The notes: generated by a model from the letters alone, not told the origin. A DNA stretch of 8,426 bases from Bacillota bacterium (GCA_017861475.1 JAGFXV010000042.1:1-8426); one strand, 5' to 3'; positions 1-6,594 are shown, counted from the stretch's first letter. A program made the numbers and translations.

Positions 1-634
1 CAATATTTATTTTTATTTCTTCGGCGGTGCGCTCCCCGATCATGAGGCTGTACTCCCGGCGAACAAAGCGGATCAGCGCCTCGTCAAACTTGTCCCCACC
101 TACCCGAAGCGAAGTATTACATACGATTCCTCCCAGTGCCAGAACCGCAATGTCTGAAGTTCCGCCGCCAATATCAACAACCATATTACCAGTCGCTCCG
201 GCGATATTTATCCCTGCACCCAGTGCTGCTGCCAGAGGCTCTTCGATTATGTATGCCTGTTTAGCGCCTGCTGCCAACGTCGCCTGACGCACAGCTCTCT
301 CCTCTACATCCGTAGCACCCGTCGGAATACAAACAATCACTCTGGGTTTCAAAAACAGTTTGTTGCCTAATACCCGTTTTACAAAATAACTTAACATTTT
401 TTCGGTTGTATCATAATCAGCAATTACACCCTCCCGGAGCGGACGAATAGCAGTAATATAACCTGGCGTTCTGCCCAGCATTTCACGTGCTTCTTCTCCT
501 ACTGCAATCACTTTGTTGGTGTTCTTGTCGATGGCTACAACGGATGGTTCATGCAGGACGATTCCCTCACCTTTTTTAAAGACCAGTACGCTAGCAGTTC
601 CTAGATCAATGCCTATGTCTTCAACAAAACACAA
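1..634 (-). CDS. mreB: MreB/Mbl-family rod-shape actin homologue (3' end cut by window)
   Basis: Bacterial actin that polymerises on the inner face of the membrane and guides lateral peptidoglycan synthesis. 211 residues are visible of the roughly 335-345 usual for the family; the C-terminal part lies beyond the left edge. The phosphate-1 motif DIGIDLGTASV is at residues 6-16 and the phosphate-2 motif VVDIGGGTSDIAV at 152-164. Between them are typical family stretches such as EPSVVAID (29-36), GRTPGYITAIRPLREGVIADY (54-74) and EEPLAAALGAG (131-141). The visible part ends in GERTAEEIKINI. The start is a TTG at 632-634, preceded at 8 bases by GGGGGG (643-648); no ATG or GTG gives the conserved N-terminus. 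Position directly after spoIIID matches Bacillus mbl, but the sequence mixes MreB and Mbl features, so the paralogue name is uncertain while the family is not. An 11-bp inverted repeat abuts the ribosome binding site. Confidence 0.96.
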   Translation of the reverse strand, partial: MCFVEDIGIDLGTASVLVFKKGEGIVLHEPSVVAIDKNTNKVIAVGEEAREMLGRTPGYITAIRPLREGVIADYDTTEKMLSYFVKRVLGNKLFLKPRVIVCIPTGATDVEERAVRQATLAAGAKQAYIIEEPLAAALGAGINIAGATGNMVVDIGGGTSDIAVLALGGIVCNTSLRVGGDKFDEALIRFVRREYSLMIGERTAEEIKINI

Positions 635-648
635 ATTCGTAGCCCCCC

Positions 649-677
649 GGTAAAATTATGTTATATATAATTTTACC
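649..677 (-). repeat. 11-bp perfect inverted repeat abutting the mreB ribosome binding site
   Basis: GGTAAAATTAT at 649-659 is the exact reverse complement of ATAATTTTACC at 667-677, with a 7-base loop. In the minus-strand transcript the hairpin ends directly beside the GGGGGG Shine-Dalgarno of mreB (643-648) and is not followed by a U tract, so it is not a good terminator for spoIIID. It could be a protein-binding palindrome or a leader hairpin that affects initiation. The repeat is seen directly; the role is inference. Confidence 0.6.
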
Positions 678-705
678 TTTTCTTAGCGTTTCTGGCTATT
701 TTATT

Positions 706-972
706 TTACAAAACTTCAAATTCAGCTGCTTTAGCGTATTTTTTGCGCGTAGCCTCCCCGCCACGCAAATGTCTTTCCGCTTTATTCTTGTCCAAAATAT
801 CTTTGACTTGAAGAAAAAGATCTTCACTTATTCTGGGCAGCCTTTCCGTCACATCCTTATGGACGGTACTTTTCGATATGCCAAATACATCTGCCGTTCC
901 GCGAACGGTATCCGAAGTCTGCACAATATGCCGAGCCAGCTTTACAGCTCTTTTGCGAATATAGTTCTGCAT
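706..972 (-). CDS. spoIIID: SpoIIID, mother-cell sporulation transcription regulator
   Basis: Small DNA-binding protein that, in the family, acts in the mother cell after sigma-E to activate some genes and repress others. The 88 residues match the usual length (about 80-95). A helix-turn-helix lies at about residues 22-42 and contains the family hallmark GISKSTVHKDVTERLP (31-46). A basic C-terminal helix with RHLRGGEATRKKY (67-79) corresponds to the second DNA-contacting segment known for SpoIIID. The ATG at 970-972 is chosen because it gives the family N-terminus (MQNYIRKRAVKL, compare MHDYIKERTIKI in Bacillus) and has AGAGGGGG about 6 bases upstream; a TTG at 997-999 would add nine unsupported residues. 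It lies 71 bases before the mreB start and 142 bases after the cyclase gene. I see no clear promoter. A weak sigma-E-like pair (GGCATTG, then GAATATAT) may lie about 20-50 bases upstream of the ATG. Confidence 0.96.
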   Translation of the reverse strand: MQNYIRKRAVKLARHIVQTSDTVRGTADVFGISKSTVHKDVTERLPRISEDLFLQVKDILDKNKAERHLRGGEATRKKYAKAAEFEVL

Positions 973-1114
973 GATTTTCCCCCTCTCTTCTGCTTTCAAT
1001 ATATTCAGAAGGGTTCAAATCAATGCCAGGAATGCAGTAATCATAGAAGTGTTTTAGGAATAAGGATAACGGGGCAGGGGGCCGGAGAGGATGAATCAAG
1101 CCAAGATAATGAGG

Positions 1115-2632
1115 TTATGTGCTGATACGGTTTCTGCCGTTGTTCTTTGCCTTGTACAAAGCCTGATCTGCCTGTTTTAATAGCTCGGTCAGATCAATTT
1201 CCTTGTCGCTGTTGATTGCGGCTGTTGCTACTCCTATACTGACAGTAGCTTTGATTGTTTGATTTAAATGAATAACCTCCATATCATCAATATGTCTGCA
1301 AATTTCTTCGGCAATTATCTGTGCGTTTTCATTATCAGTATTGGGCAGCAGAATCGAAAATTCATCTCCGCCATAACGACCGATTATATCAGTGCGGCGA
1401 ATCCTTTCCTGACATCCTCTGACAACTGACTTGATGATTTCATCTCCGACCAGGTGTCCATATTCATCATTAATTTCTTTGAAATTATCAATATCAATCA
1501 TCAAAATTGAAAAACAACCACTATATCTTTTCAGCCTCAGAATCTCTTTTTCTGCTTCTTCTACGAGTCTTCTCCGGTTGTATATGGGCGTTAATGAATC
1601 ATAATTTGCCAAATTGCCAAGTTGCTGAATCATTTCCTTCTGTTGGGTAATTTCCTTCATAAGATACGCTGATCCTAAGATACTGTTTTTGCTTTTCATC
1701 TCAGTAAAACGGATCTCATAATATCTGGGTACATCTTCCCCAACCGCTATTTCAAATATATTTTCTTTATGATCAATCAGTTCTTTGCCCTGGGTGAATT
1801 TAATCAAATCCTTACCCACAATTTTGAAATTCAGAAAATCGTAAACCTTCTGAGCAGCTTTATTGAATCGAATCAACCTGTTTTGCCGATCAAGAACAAT
1901 AATCCCTTCACTTGGTTCATTGAATATCACATCCTGAATCATTTCATGCAACTCAAGAAAATCATAGCGGAAAAGAGCTATGTAATAACAAATTGCCATT
2001 ATACTTATAGAAAAGGGCAACAAGTCCAATCCATAAGGCGATAATCCAATTAAATAAAATATCTCAATAATACCGGGAATAATTGAACCCCATATAATTA
2101 GCATTGATTGAATTCGTCTGATATTAAATGAATTATACCAGGCTTTAAGAAAGAAAATTACTCCGATCAATAATGTAGCGTAACTGTAAATAATATGTAC
2201 ATAATACCATGGTCCTTTTATTAGATGCGCAGTTATAAATCCTTCATATTGTACAGCCTTAATATCAGTATAAAATAAGTGATGAAAATCATTAGTAACA
2301 TTAAAGAAAAGTGTCAGCAGCGGTATGATAAAAACAATAATATTAATTTTTATTGAAGGAGCTTGATTGAAATAGAATTCATAAATAAACAAAAGCCACA
2401 ACGGAAACATTAAAAAAAGACCGAAATACTCCGTTTTCAAAAAAAATTTGATTTCCTCTATCGTTTCGGAACGCAGCTCAAAACCGTATCCAATCACATA
2501 AATAGCAATTCCCAGACAAACAAGCGAAAATATATTTAGAATGCTTGTTTTATGCCTGAACAATGTAAATATAGCTAATAATACATTGGCAATTCCTATC
2601 CCGAACAAAACAATTGAAAACCCGGTTAACAA
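1115..2632 (-). CDS. 7TM-PAS-GGDEF membrane diguanylate cyclase
   Basis: Predicted to make cyclic di-GMP from two GTP in response to a membrane or intracellular signal. Seven hydrophobic segments fill residues about 3-222 (3-25, 31-52, 65-88, 95-113, 147-165, 174-197, 203-222), resembling the 7TM sensor module found at the N-terminus of some histidine kinases. A PAS-like domain spans about 232-335 (EGIIVLDRQNRLIRFNKAA) and the GGDEF domain about 341-505. The catalytic GGDEF is intact at 421-425, metal and nucleotide residues are in MIDIDNFKEINDEYGH (378-393), and RRTD (412-415), five residues before GGDEF, is a complete RxxD inhibitory site. The usual LTG of the DxLTGxxNRR stretch reads LTP here (DSLTPIYNRR). 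The TTG at 2630-2632 is preferred because GGAGG lies 7 bases upstream; a TTG at 2653 would add seven residues with a poorer site. Base composition is more AT-rich than the ATP synthase genes. Its ligand is unknown. Confidence 0.92.
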   Translation of the reverse strand: MLTGFSIVLFGIGIANVLLAIFTLFRHKTSILNIFSLVCLGIAIYVIGYGFELRSETIEEIKFFLKTEYFGLFLMFPLWLLFIYEFYFNQAPSIKINIIVFIIPLLTLFFNVTNDFHHLFYTDIKAVQYEGFITAHLIKGPWYYVHIIYSYATLLIGVIFFLKAWYNSFNIRRIQSMLIIWGSIIPGIIEIFYLIGLSPYGLDLLPFSISIMAICYYIALFRYDFLELHEMIQDVIFNEPSEGIIVLDRQNRLIRFNKAAQKVYDFLNFKIVGKDLIKFTQGKELIDHKENIFEIAVGEDVPRYYEIRFTEMKSKNSILGSAYLMKEITQQKEMIQQLGNLANYDSLTPIYNRRRLVEEAEKEILRLKRYSGCFSILMIDIDNFKEINDEYGHLVGDEIIKSVVRGCQERIRRTDIIGRYGGDEFSILLPNTDNENAQIIAEEICRHIDDMEVIHLNQTIKATVSIGVATAAINSDKEIDLTELLKQADQALYKAKNNGRNRIST

Positions 2633-2644
2633 ATTAATTCCTCC
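2633..2644 (-). promoter_or_regulatory. Shine-Dalgarno that fixes the cyclase start
   Basis: On the minus strand GGAGG (2640-2644) is followed by a 7-base spacer and TTG at 2630-2632. The upstream alternative TTG (2651-2653) has only a weak AAGAG about 12 bases before it, and GGAGG would then lie inside the coding region. This supports the 505-residue form. Confidence 0.65.
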
Positions 2645-2653
2645 AACCGCCAA

Positions 2654-2779
2654 ACTTTGGAATACTCTTCTTTTATTTATTTAATTTAACATAAATAGCA
2701 TCTTGGCAGTACCATTATCTTAAGTAGCCAAAATTGCTTGGTTGGAATATCCAATTAATTTGTACTCATGTCTTCGATT
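2654..2779. other. Intergenic region between spoIID and the cyclase gene
   Basis: An AT-rich 126-base gap. It holds two weak hairpins (2703-2731 with TTGGC/GCCAA arms and a bulge; 2742-2754 with TTGGA/TCCAA arms), neither followed by a U tract on the minus strand. I find no convincing sigma-A -35/-10 pair for the cyclase. Whether the cyclase is transcribed from here or by read-through from spoIID cannot be decided from sequence. Confidence 0.4.
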
Positions 2780-3676
2780 TTAATAGGGTAGTTTATAAAT
2801 CTGAATATCCTGATAATAATGATTTAAGATATCTTTATAATTATAGCCGCGTTTAGCCATTCCATTGGCACCATACTGGCACATACCCAGACCGTGTCCA
2901 TAACCGCGAGTCGTGATTTCGGTCTGCTGCGGCCCCACCTTAAAAGAAAGCCATTGTGAAGGCAAATTCAATTGACGTCGCAAATCTGATGCCCAGATAT
3001 TTTTGCCGTCTATACTGATTTGGTTGGCTCTGCCAGCCGGACTGGTGGAAATTATCCTGATATCCAGATCTTTTACCTTCCCCCCTGCCAGAGCGGCGAG
3101 TTGGCTGTTGGGAATTTGATGTCTCTCGAAATAATGCGGAGATTCTCTGCAATATTTACATTTGACCGCTTTCAAGTAATCAAGATGAACTGCATTTCCC
3201 CAGGAACTGTCTGTTTTACCACCGCAGCAAGAATGATAAAGTGCATCGATAGGGCGGGAATCATACAGCATGATTTCCCCACGGGTATCTTCTACAGCTG
3301 TTTTTATGCGCTTAAGATTATCCACGCTGATGTTGCGGACAGAGATATCGCAAAAAGCCTGACAGGAATTAATATCGTCGGAAAGATCTGCTTGACGTGG
3401 ATAAGGATGTCGATCGATAATTTTTTTCAGTGCATACGTGCGTGCGCAAACAGCCTGTGCTTTCAAAGCTTCCATTTCAAAAGACGCAGGCATTTCTGCT
3501 GCAACCGTCCCAATGATGTAATCTTCCAAATATAGATCAATGACCTCATTTTTTTGGTGTAAATATAGCTTCACCAGGGGTTGCGGCGCTTTTTCCTGTT
3601 TCGTGTGGTAATTATGCCATAAATATGAACATATAAATACCAGCAATAAGCTGATGATTAATAATATTTTTTTCAT
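2780..3676 (-). CDS. spoIID: SpoIID, sporulation lytic transglycosylase for engulfment
   Basis: Membrane-anchored peptidoglycan-cleaving enzyme which, with SpoIIM and SpoIIP, drives septal thinning and engulfment in the mother cell. The 298 residues begin with a signal-anchor helix (about 1-20). The SpoIID domain carries the catalytic-glutamate motif VAAEMPASFE, placing the acid at E61 (equivalent to E88 in Bacillus). LKAQAVCARTYAL follows at 71-83. HSCCGGKTDSSWG (148-160) is the region that holds the metal-binding cysteines in clostridial SpoIID. The C-terminal signature GYGHGLGMCQYGANGMAKRG is at 258-277; Cys stands where Ser is common (GMSQYGA). The ATG at 3674-3676 is the only start that keeps the anchor, yet no Shine-Dalgarno precedes it. 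The gene is separated from murA by a terminator and seems to have its own sporulation promoter. Confidence 0.95.
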   Translation of the reverse strand: MKKILLIISLLLVFICSYLWHNYHTKQEKAPQPLVKLYLHQKNEVIDLYLEDYIIGTVAAEMPASFEMEALKAQAVCARTYALKKIIDRHPYPRQADLSDDINSCQAFCDISVRNISVDNLKRIKTAVEDTRGEIMLYDSRPIDALYHSCCGGKTDSSWGNAVHLDYLKAVKCKYCRESPHYFERHQIPNSQLAALAGGKVKDLDIRIISTSPAGRANQISIDGKNIWASDLRRQLNLPSQWLSFKVGPQQTEITTRGYGHGLGMCQYGANGMAKRGYNYKDILNHYYQDIQIYKLPY

Positions 3677-3681
3677 AATTT

Positions 3682-3712
3682 ATTAATATGATGGCTTGTA
3701 AGTAGCTATACC
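3682..3712 (-). promoter_or_regulatory. Candidate sigma-E-type promoter of spoIID
   Basis: On the minus strand GGTATAG (3706-3712) lies 15 bases before CATATTAA (3683-3690), similar in sequence and spacing to mother-cell sigma-E promoters (about ATA, 14-16 bases, CATAnnnT). It sits downstream of the murA terminator, as an independent spoIID unit needs. The predicted transcription start falls within a few bases of the ATG, implying a very short or absent leader. The resemblance is moderate and this is a pattern match only. Confidence 0.4.
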
Positions 3713-3728
3713 TGTATAAGTCAGACCG

Positions 3729-3776
3729 AAAAAAAATCCTGTTTTGAATACTACTTGTTATCATATCCAAAACAGG
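3729..3776 (-). terminator. Intrinsic terminator after murA
   Basis: On the minus strand CCTGTTTTG (3768-3776) pairs with CAAAACAGG (3738-3746). About five further inner pairs, two of them G-U, extend the stem. After one A, eight consecutive U follow (3729-3736). It lies 25 bases past the murA stop and should separate ywmB-murA from spoIID. Confidence 0.85.
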
Positions 3777-3800
3777 CTCATATTTGTTTACATTATAAGT

Positions 3801-5042
3801 TCAGTTTAAATAAATTTGAGCTCCCATTTCACTTAGTTTTTTGTCAATATCTTCATAGCCCCGTTCAATATGCTCATTTTCGGTTACGATTGTCCTTCCC
3901 TGAGCGCTTAATCCGGCGATAATAAGTGCCGCTCCAGCTCTCAGATCACTGGCCCTGACACGGGCTCCGGTCAATTCCTTGACTCCTCTGATGATGGCTG
4001 ATTTTCCTTCCGTTTTAATGTCTGCACCCATTCTCAGCAATTCCTGCACATGCATAAATCGGTTCTCAAAGACAGATTCACTGATAATACTGGTTCCATT
4101 TGCAAAGCTTAAATAAGCCATAATTTGTGCCTGCATATCAGTCGGAAACCCAGGATATGGAAGCGTTTTAATATATACCGGTTTAATTTTCCCTTCTCTT
4201 TTGATTTTCAAAGAATGTTTGTCTTCTTCAATTACTGCCCCGCTTTCTTCCAGTTTGGCAGTGATCGATTTCAAATGTTCCGGGATGATATTATTTATAA
4301 TAGCTTCCCCTGCCGTGGCAGCAACTGCAATCATATAGGTTCCGGCTTCGATGCGATCAGGAATAGGTGTATATTCAGCTCCCGACAGATTTTCTACGCC
4401 CTGGATTTTAATTACATTGGTTCCTGCGCCATTGATCTTGCCGCCCATTTTATTGATAAAATTGGCCAGATCAACAATTTCCGGTTCCAGGGCAGCATTT
4501 TCAATCCATGTTGTTCCTTCAGCTAAAACCGCAGCCATGATAATATTTTCTGTGGCTCCAACGCTGGGAAAATCCAGATAAACATGATTTCCGATCAATT
4601 TATTGGCTTTGGCGATAACATCTCCTCCACTGAATCTTATATCTGCCCCCATGGCTGCAAATCCTTTTAAATGCAAATCTATGGGACGATTGCCTATGGC
4701 ACATCCCCCCGGAAGTGAAAGACGCACCTTGCCATACCGGGAGAGCAACGGTCCCATTAACAAAAATGACGCCCGCATTTGTCTTACCAATTCATAGGGT
4801 GGAGTTAAGTTGTGAATTTTGCCTGTGAAAACGTATTGATTTTCTTCTTCTTTTATTTCTTTTCCCAGCTTGTCTATTATTTTACATATTGTCGTTACGT
4901 CAGATATTTGGGGAACTTTTTTCAGCACTACCTTTTCATCCGTGAGAATTGTCGCAGCAATGATCGGCAAAACAGCATTCTTGGATGAACTGATCTCTAC
5001 TTTTCCATTTAACTTTGTCTTTCCCTGAATATACATTTCCAA
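3801..5042 (-). CDS. murA: MurA, UDP-N-acetylglucosamine 1-carboxyvinyltransferase
   Basis: Transfers enolpyruvate from phosphoenolpyruvate to UDP-GlcNAc, the first committed cytoplasmic step of peptidoglycan synthesis and the target of fosfomycin. 413 residues, close to the usual 417-435. Conserved residues visible: Lys21-Asn22 in SSSKNAVLP (often GAKNA in the family), the PEP-loop LPGGCAIGNRP with catalytic Cys114 (110-120), which predicts fosfomycin sensitivity of this copy, Asp302 in GFPTDMQAQ, and Arg394 in HIERGYEDI. The start is a TTG at 5040-5042, giving MEMYIQGKTKLNG; an ATG two codons later (5034-5036) is possible. A full AAGGAGGTGAT Shine-Dalgarno begins at the ywmB stop codon, so the two genes are probably translationally coupled. 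By position it is the murAA (murA1) orthologue of the pair many Firmicutes carry. An intrinsic terminator follows. Confidence 0.97.
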   Translation of the reverse strand: MEMYIQGKTKLNGKVEISSSKNAVLPIIAATILTDEKVVLKKVPQISDVTTICKIIDKLGKEIKEEENQYVFTGKIHNLTPPYELVRQMRASFLLMGPLLSRYGKVRLSLPGGCAIGNRPIDLHLKGFAAMGADIRFSGGDVIAKANKLIGNHVYLDFPSVGATENIIMAAVLAEGTTWIENAALEPEIVDLANFINKMGGKINGAGTNVIKIQGVENLSGAEYTPIPDRIEAGTYMIAVAATAGEAIINNIIPEHLKSITAKLEESGAVIEEDKHSLKIKREGKIKPVYIKTLPYPGFPTDMQAQIMAYLSFANGTSIISESVFENRFMHVQELLRMGADIKTEGKSAIIRGVKELTGARVRASDLRAGAALIIAGLSAQGRTIVTENEHIERGYEDIDKKLSEMGAQIYLN

Positions 5043-5051
5043 TTTTTTATT

Positions 5052-5063
5052 ATCACCTCCTTA
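5052..5063 (-). promoter_or_regulatory. Extended murA Shine-Dalgarno overlapping the ywmB stop
   Basis: TAAGGAGGTGAT on the minus strand is complementary over its whole length to the 3' end of 16S rRNA. Its first three bases are the stop codon of the ywmB-like gene. Distance to the TTG start is 9 bases from the end of the match, and 15 to the in-frame ATG, which favours the TTG. Confidence 0.75.
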
Positions 5064-5792
5064 GTAATCATTCAGCAGCAACGGAATTCCTAAATAAACG
5101 TAGCTTTGATTTTTATTGCTATCATTGTGAATAGCCATTTGTAAATTAAAGATTTCACCGGCCAGCTCAACCTGATCAAATTCTTCTTGTAATAGTGGGC
5201 TGAATGTTGCCATACTGATCATATCTTGCGATTGATAAAAATCTTTTTCCTGAGCATACAAACATTTACATATGACATGTAATATTTTCTGCAGTCCATC
5301 CAAACCAGGACGGGCGTTGATTATTCCTTTATATTGAAAATATGATTTGCCCTTATATTGTTGTTTCAATAATTTTGCATTGTTACGTAAAGAAAGATCA
5401 CCCTGGCAGGAAATGGCAGTTAAAATGAAATAGGTTGCATGGTTTTCAGTCTGAAGGTTGATATGATAATCCGTATGATCTTTGACAGTATGATAATTTA
5501 TTAAAAGTTTGCCCTGCTCCTGTGAGTAATTCATTGCTGATTTCTTCACAGGTAAATCGAGCAAATTTAAAATTCCAATTAATTCATTATCCAATTCATT
5601 AAAACTTTCTGCTGTTTTTATTTTTGCCCAACTGTCTAATCGAGATTCGAGCAAATTTGCACCGATTGATGCAAATGATAGACAATATGGTGAACGATTA
5701 TCAATTTGTTTGGCAATTGACAGATTCATTCCAGTATCAAACAAATAACACAAGATAATGAAAATCAAAATATAAATTAAAAATTTTTTCAC
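5061..5792 (-). CDS. YwmB-like exported or membrane-anchored protein
   Basis: A 243-residue protein with an N-terminal hydrophobic helix (about residues 3-20, MKKFLIYILIFIILCYLF) acting as signal peptide or membrane anchor; the rest should lie outside the membrane. Length, N-terminal anchor and position directly before murA fit the YwmB family (DUF1779), known structurally as having a TATA-box-binding-protein-like fold but with no firm function. I assign it mainly by context and architecture, not by a diagnostic motif; GIINARPGLDGLQKI (156-170) is the most distinctive stretch. It starts at GTG (5790-5792) with a purine-rich GGGAGGGGGGAG about 4 bases upstream. A sigma-A-type promoter lies about 45-75 bases upstream and murA follows with coupled translation, so it is the first gene of a ywmB-murA unit. 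Confidence 0.75.
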   Translation of the reverse strand: MKKFLIYILIFIILCYLFDTGMNLSIAKQIDNRSPYCLSFASIGANLLESRLDSWAKIKTAESFNELDNELIGILNLLDLPVKKSAMNYSQEQGKLLINYHTVKDHTDYHINLQTENHATYFILTAISCQGDLSLRNNAKLLKQQYKGKSYFQYKGIINARPGLDGLQKILHVICKCLYAQEKDFYQSQDMISMATFSPLLQEEFDQVELAGEIFNLQMAIHNDSNKNQSYVYLGIPLLLNDY

Positions 5793-5837
5793 CTGTCTCC
5801 CCCCTCCCGTTATGACTTGCTAGTAATTATTGACATA

Positions 5838-5866
5838 TTTATAGGAGGATATTCTTCTAGGGGCAA
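5838..5866 (-). promoter_or_regulatory. Sigma-A-type promoter for ywmB-murA
   Basis: Minus-strand TTGCCC (5861-5866), a 17-base spacer and TATAAA (5838-5843). It lies just downstream of the 5905-5933 terminator and about 45 bases before the ywmB GTG, the position expected for a unit promoter. Confidence 0.65.
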
Positions 5867-5904
5867 GGGTTACTGAAGACATGAGCAGCATCTATCCCTC
5901 ATGC

Positions 5905-5933
5905 AAAAAAACCTGACCAAGTCAGGTTTTTTT
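5905..5933 (-). terminator. Strong, potentially bidirectional intrinsic terminator
   Basis: A perfect hairpin, ACCTGAC (5911-5917) - CAA - GTCAGGT (5921-5927), with A7 on one side and T7 on the other. On the minus strand it ends the small-protein unit, 55 bases past its last stop. No plus-strand gene is evident, so the symmetry may have no second use. Confidence 0.9.
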
Positions 5934-5988
5934 CATCCTGGATTTTATTTGCATTCTGATCATTTAACAATGTAGCACACATTAAAGT

Positions 5989-6213
5989 TTATTTGCTATC
6001 TTCGTCCACGGAAGCCATTTTTTCTTGTTGCGTCCGTTTTTCTTCCTTCATTTTAAGGCGTAATTCTTTTTCATATTCCTTTTGACGTTGCTTGGCCAAA
6101 AGCGCTTTTTTTTCAAATCTTTTGGTTTGCTGCCAGATCAATATACAAAAGCCGGCTGTGATTAGGAAAACCAAAACGATTAAAACTAAAAATTTAATTT
6201 GCAGATCTCCCAT
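5989..6213 (-). CDS. Small single-span membrane protein with charged helical tail (second of pair)
   Basis: Not recognised as a named family. The 74 residues contain one strongly hydrophobic helix (about 7-27), then a Lys/Glu/Arg/Gln-rich tail (about 29-66) that looks like a continuous amphipathic helix or coiled coil, and an acidic end (SVDEDSK). The tail is probably cytoplasmic. The ATG at 6211-6213 is chosen because GGGTGG lies 5 bases before it; a GTG at 6220-6222 would add three residues with a poorer site. The gene follows a neighbour of the same length and layout after 73 bases and precedes a strong terminator. Bacillus also has small membrane-protein genes between atpC and ywmB (ywzB, ywmA), but I see no clear sequence match. 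Function unknown. Confidence 0.75.
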   Translation of the reverse strand: MGDLQIKFLVLIVLVFLITAGFCILIWQQTKRFEKKALLAKQRQKEYEKELRLKMKEEKRTQQEKMASVDEDSK

Positions 6214-6286
6214 ATATACCACCCATCCTGGAGAAATTTATCGATCGGTTAGCACAGCAATATTGGACTCATGCTCGGAGCAAAGG

Positions 6287-6511
6287 CTAATAGTACTTTC
6301 TTTCGTTCCGTTCCTTGGTCAGTTGTGCTTCGCGTTCATCTCTCTTGCGGCGCTGTTCCATAATGATGCTTTTGGCTTTTTGTGCTCTTTCTTTGCTGTT
6401 CTCTTCCGCTTTAGACAATACCTGCCAAAGGATCAGGTATAGAATGCCCTTCATGAGATAGTAAACCGTTATGGCAATTATCAGCGCCTTCAGCAAAGTA
6501 ATTTTATCCAC
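6287..6511 (-). CDS. Small single-span membrane protein with charged helical tail (first of pair)
   Basis: Not recognised as a named family. 74 residues: a hydrophobic helix at about 5-29, interrupted by Lys21, then a tail rich in Lys, Arg and Glu (about 33-72) predicted to be a long helix or coiled coil, ending KYY. It starts with GTG at 6509-6511; AAGAGG lies 9 bases upstream. Like its downstream neighbour it has Trp-Gln at the end of the membrane helix (W29-Q30 here, W27-Q28 there), so the two may be diverged duplicates or partners. A well-formed sigma-A promoter lies about 85-110 bases upstream, after the ATP synthase terminator, so the pair forms its own unit rather than the tail of the atp operon. 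Function unknown. Confidence 0.78.
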   Translation of the reverse strand: MDKITLLKALIIAITVYYLMKGILYLILWQVLSKAEENSKERAQKAKSIIMEQRRKRDEREAQLTKERNERKYY

Positions 6512-6594
6512 AGCAAATAACCTCTTTGTTGTTGCCCAAATATCAGCACATTTTTACATAGCATACGATATCACGATTTGTAATATTCATATAT

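Noticed and set aside
658..1125. Long plus-strand open frame antisense to spoIIID and the following gap
   Set aside because: It overlaps a certain spoIIID gene on the other strand, has no sensible ribosome binding site and its composition looks like a shadow of minus-strand coding sequence.
2703..2754. Two weak hairpins downstream of spoIID considered as a terminator
   Set aside because: Arms are only 5 bp, one has a bulge, and no U tract follows on the minus strand.
2633..2779. Possible cyclic di-GMP riboswitch upstream of the cyclase
   Set aside because: No GGNAAA-type tetraloop and receptor arrangement or other conserved core seen; the region is short and AT-rich.
3020..3535. Plus-strand open frame of 171 codons inside spoIID
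   Set aside because: Entirely antisense to a gene with clear catalytic motifs; no family resemblance and no start signals.
3691..3705. ACAAGC between the candidate spoIID -35 and -10, considered as a SpoIIID binding site
   Set aside because: It matches only part of the SpoIIID consensus (the two purines before ACA are missing), too little to call.
3792..3797. TATAAT on the minus strand just after the murA stop, upstream of the terminator, which could mark a short RNA
   Set aside because: No -35-like hexamer at 16-18 bases upstream; chance is likely in AT-rich sequence.
5830..5835. Plus-strand TTGACA in the gap before ywmB, considered as a divergent promoter
   Set aside because: No -10 element at suitable spacing and no plus-strand gene downstream.
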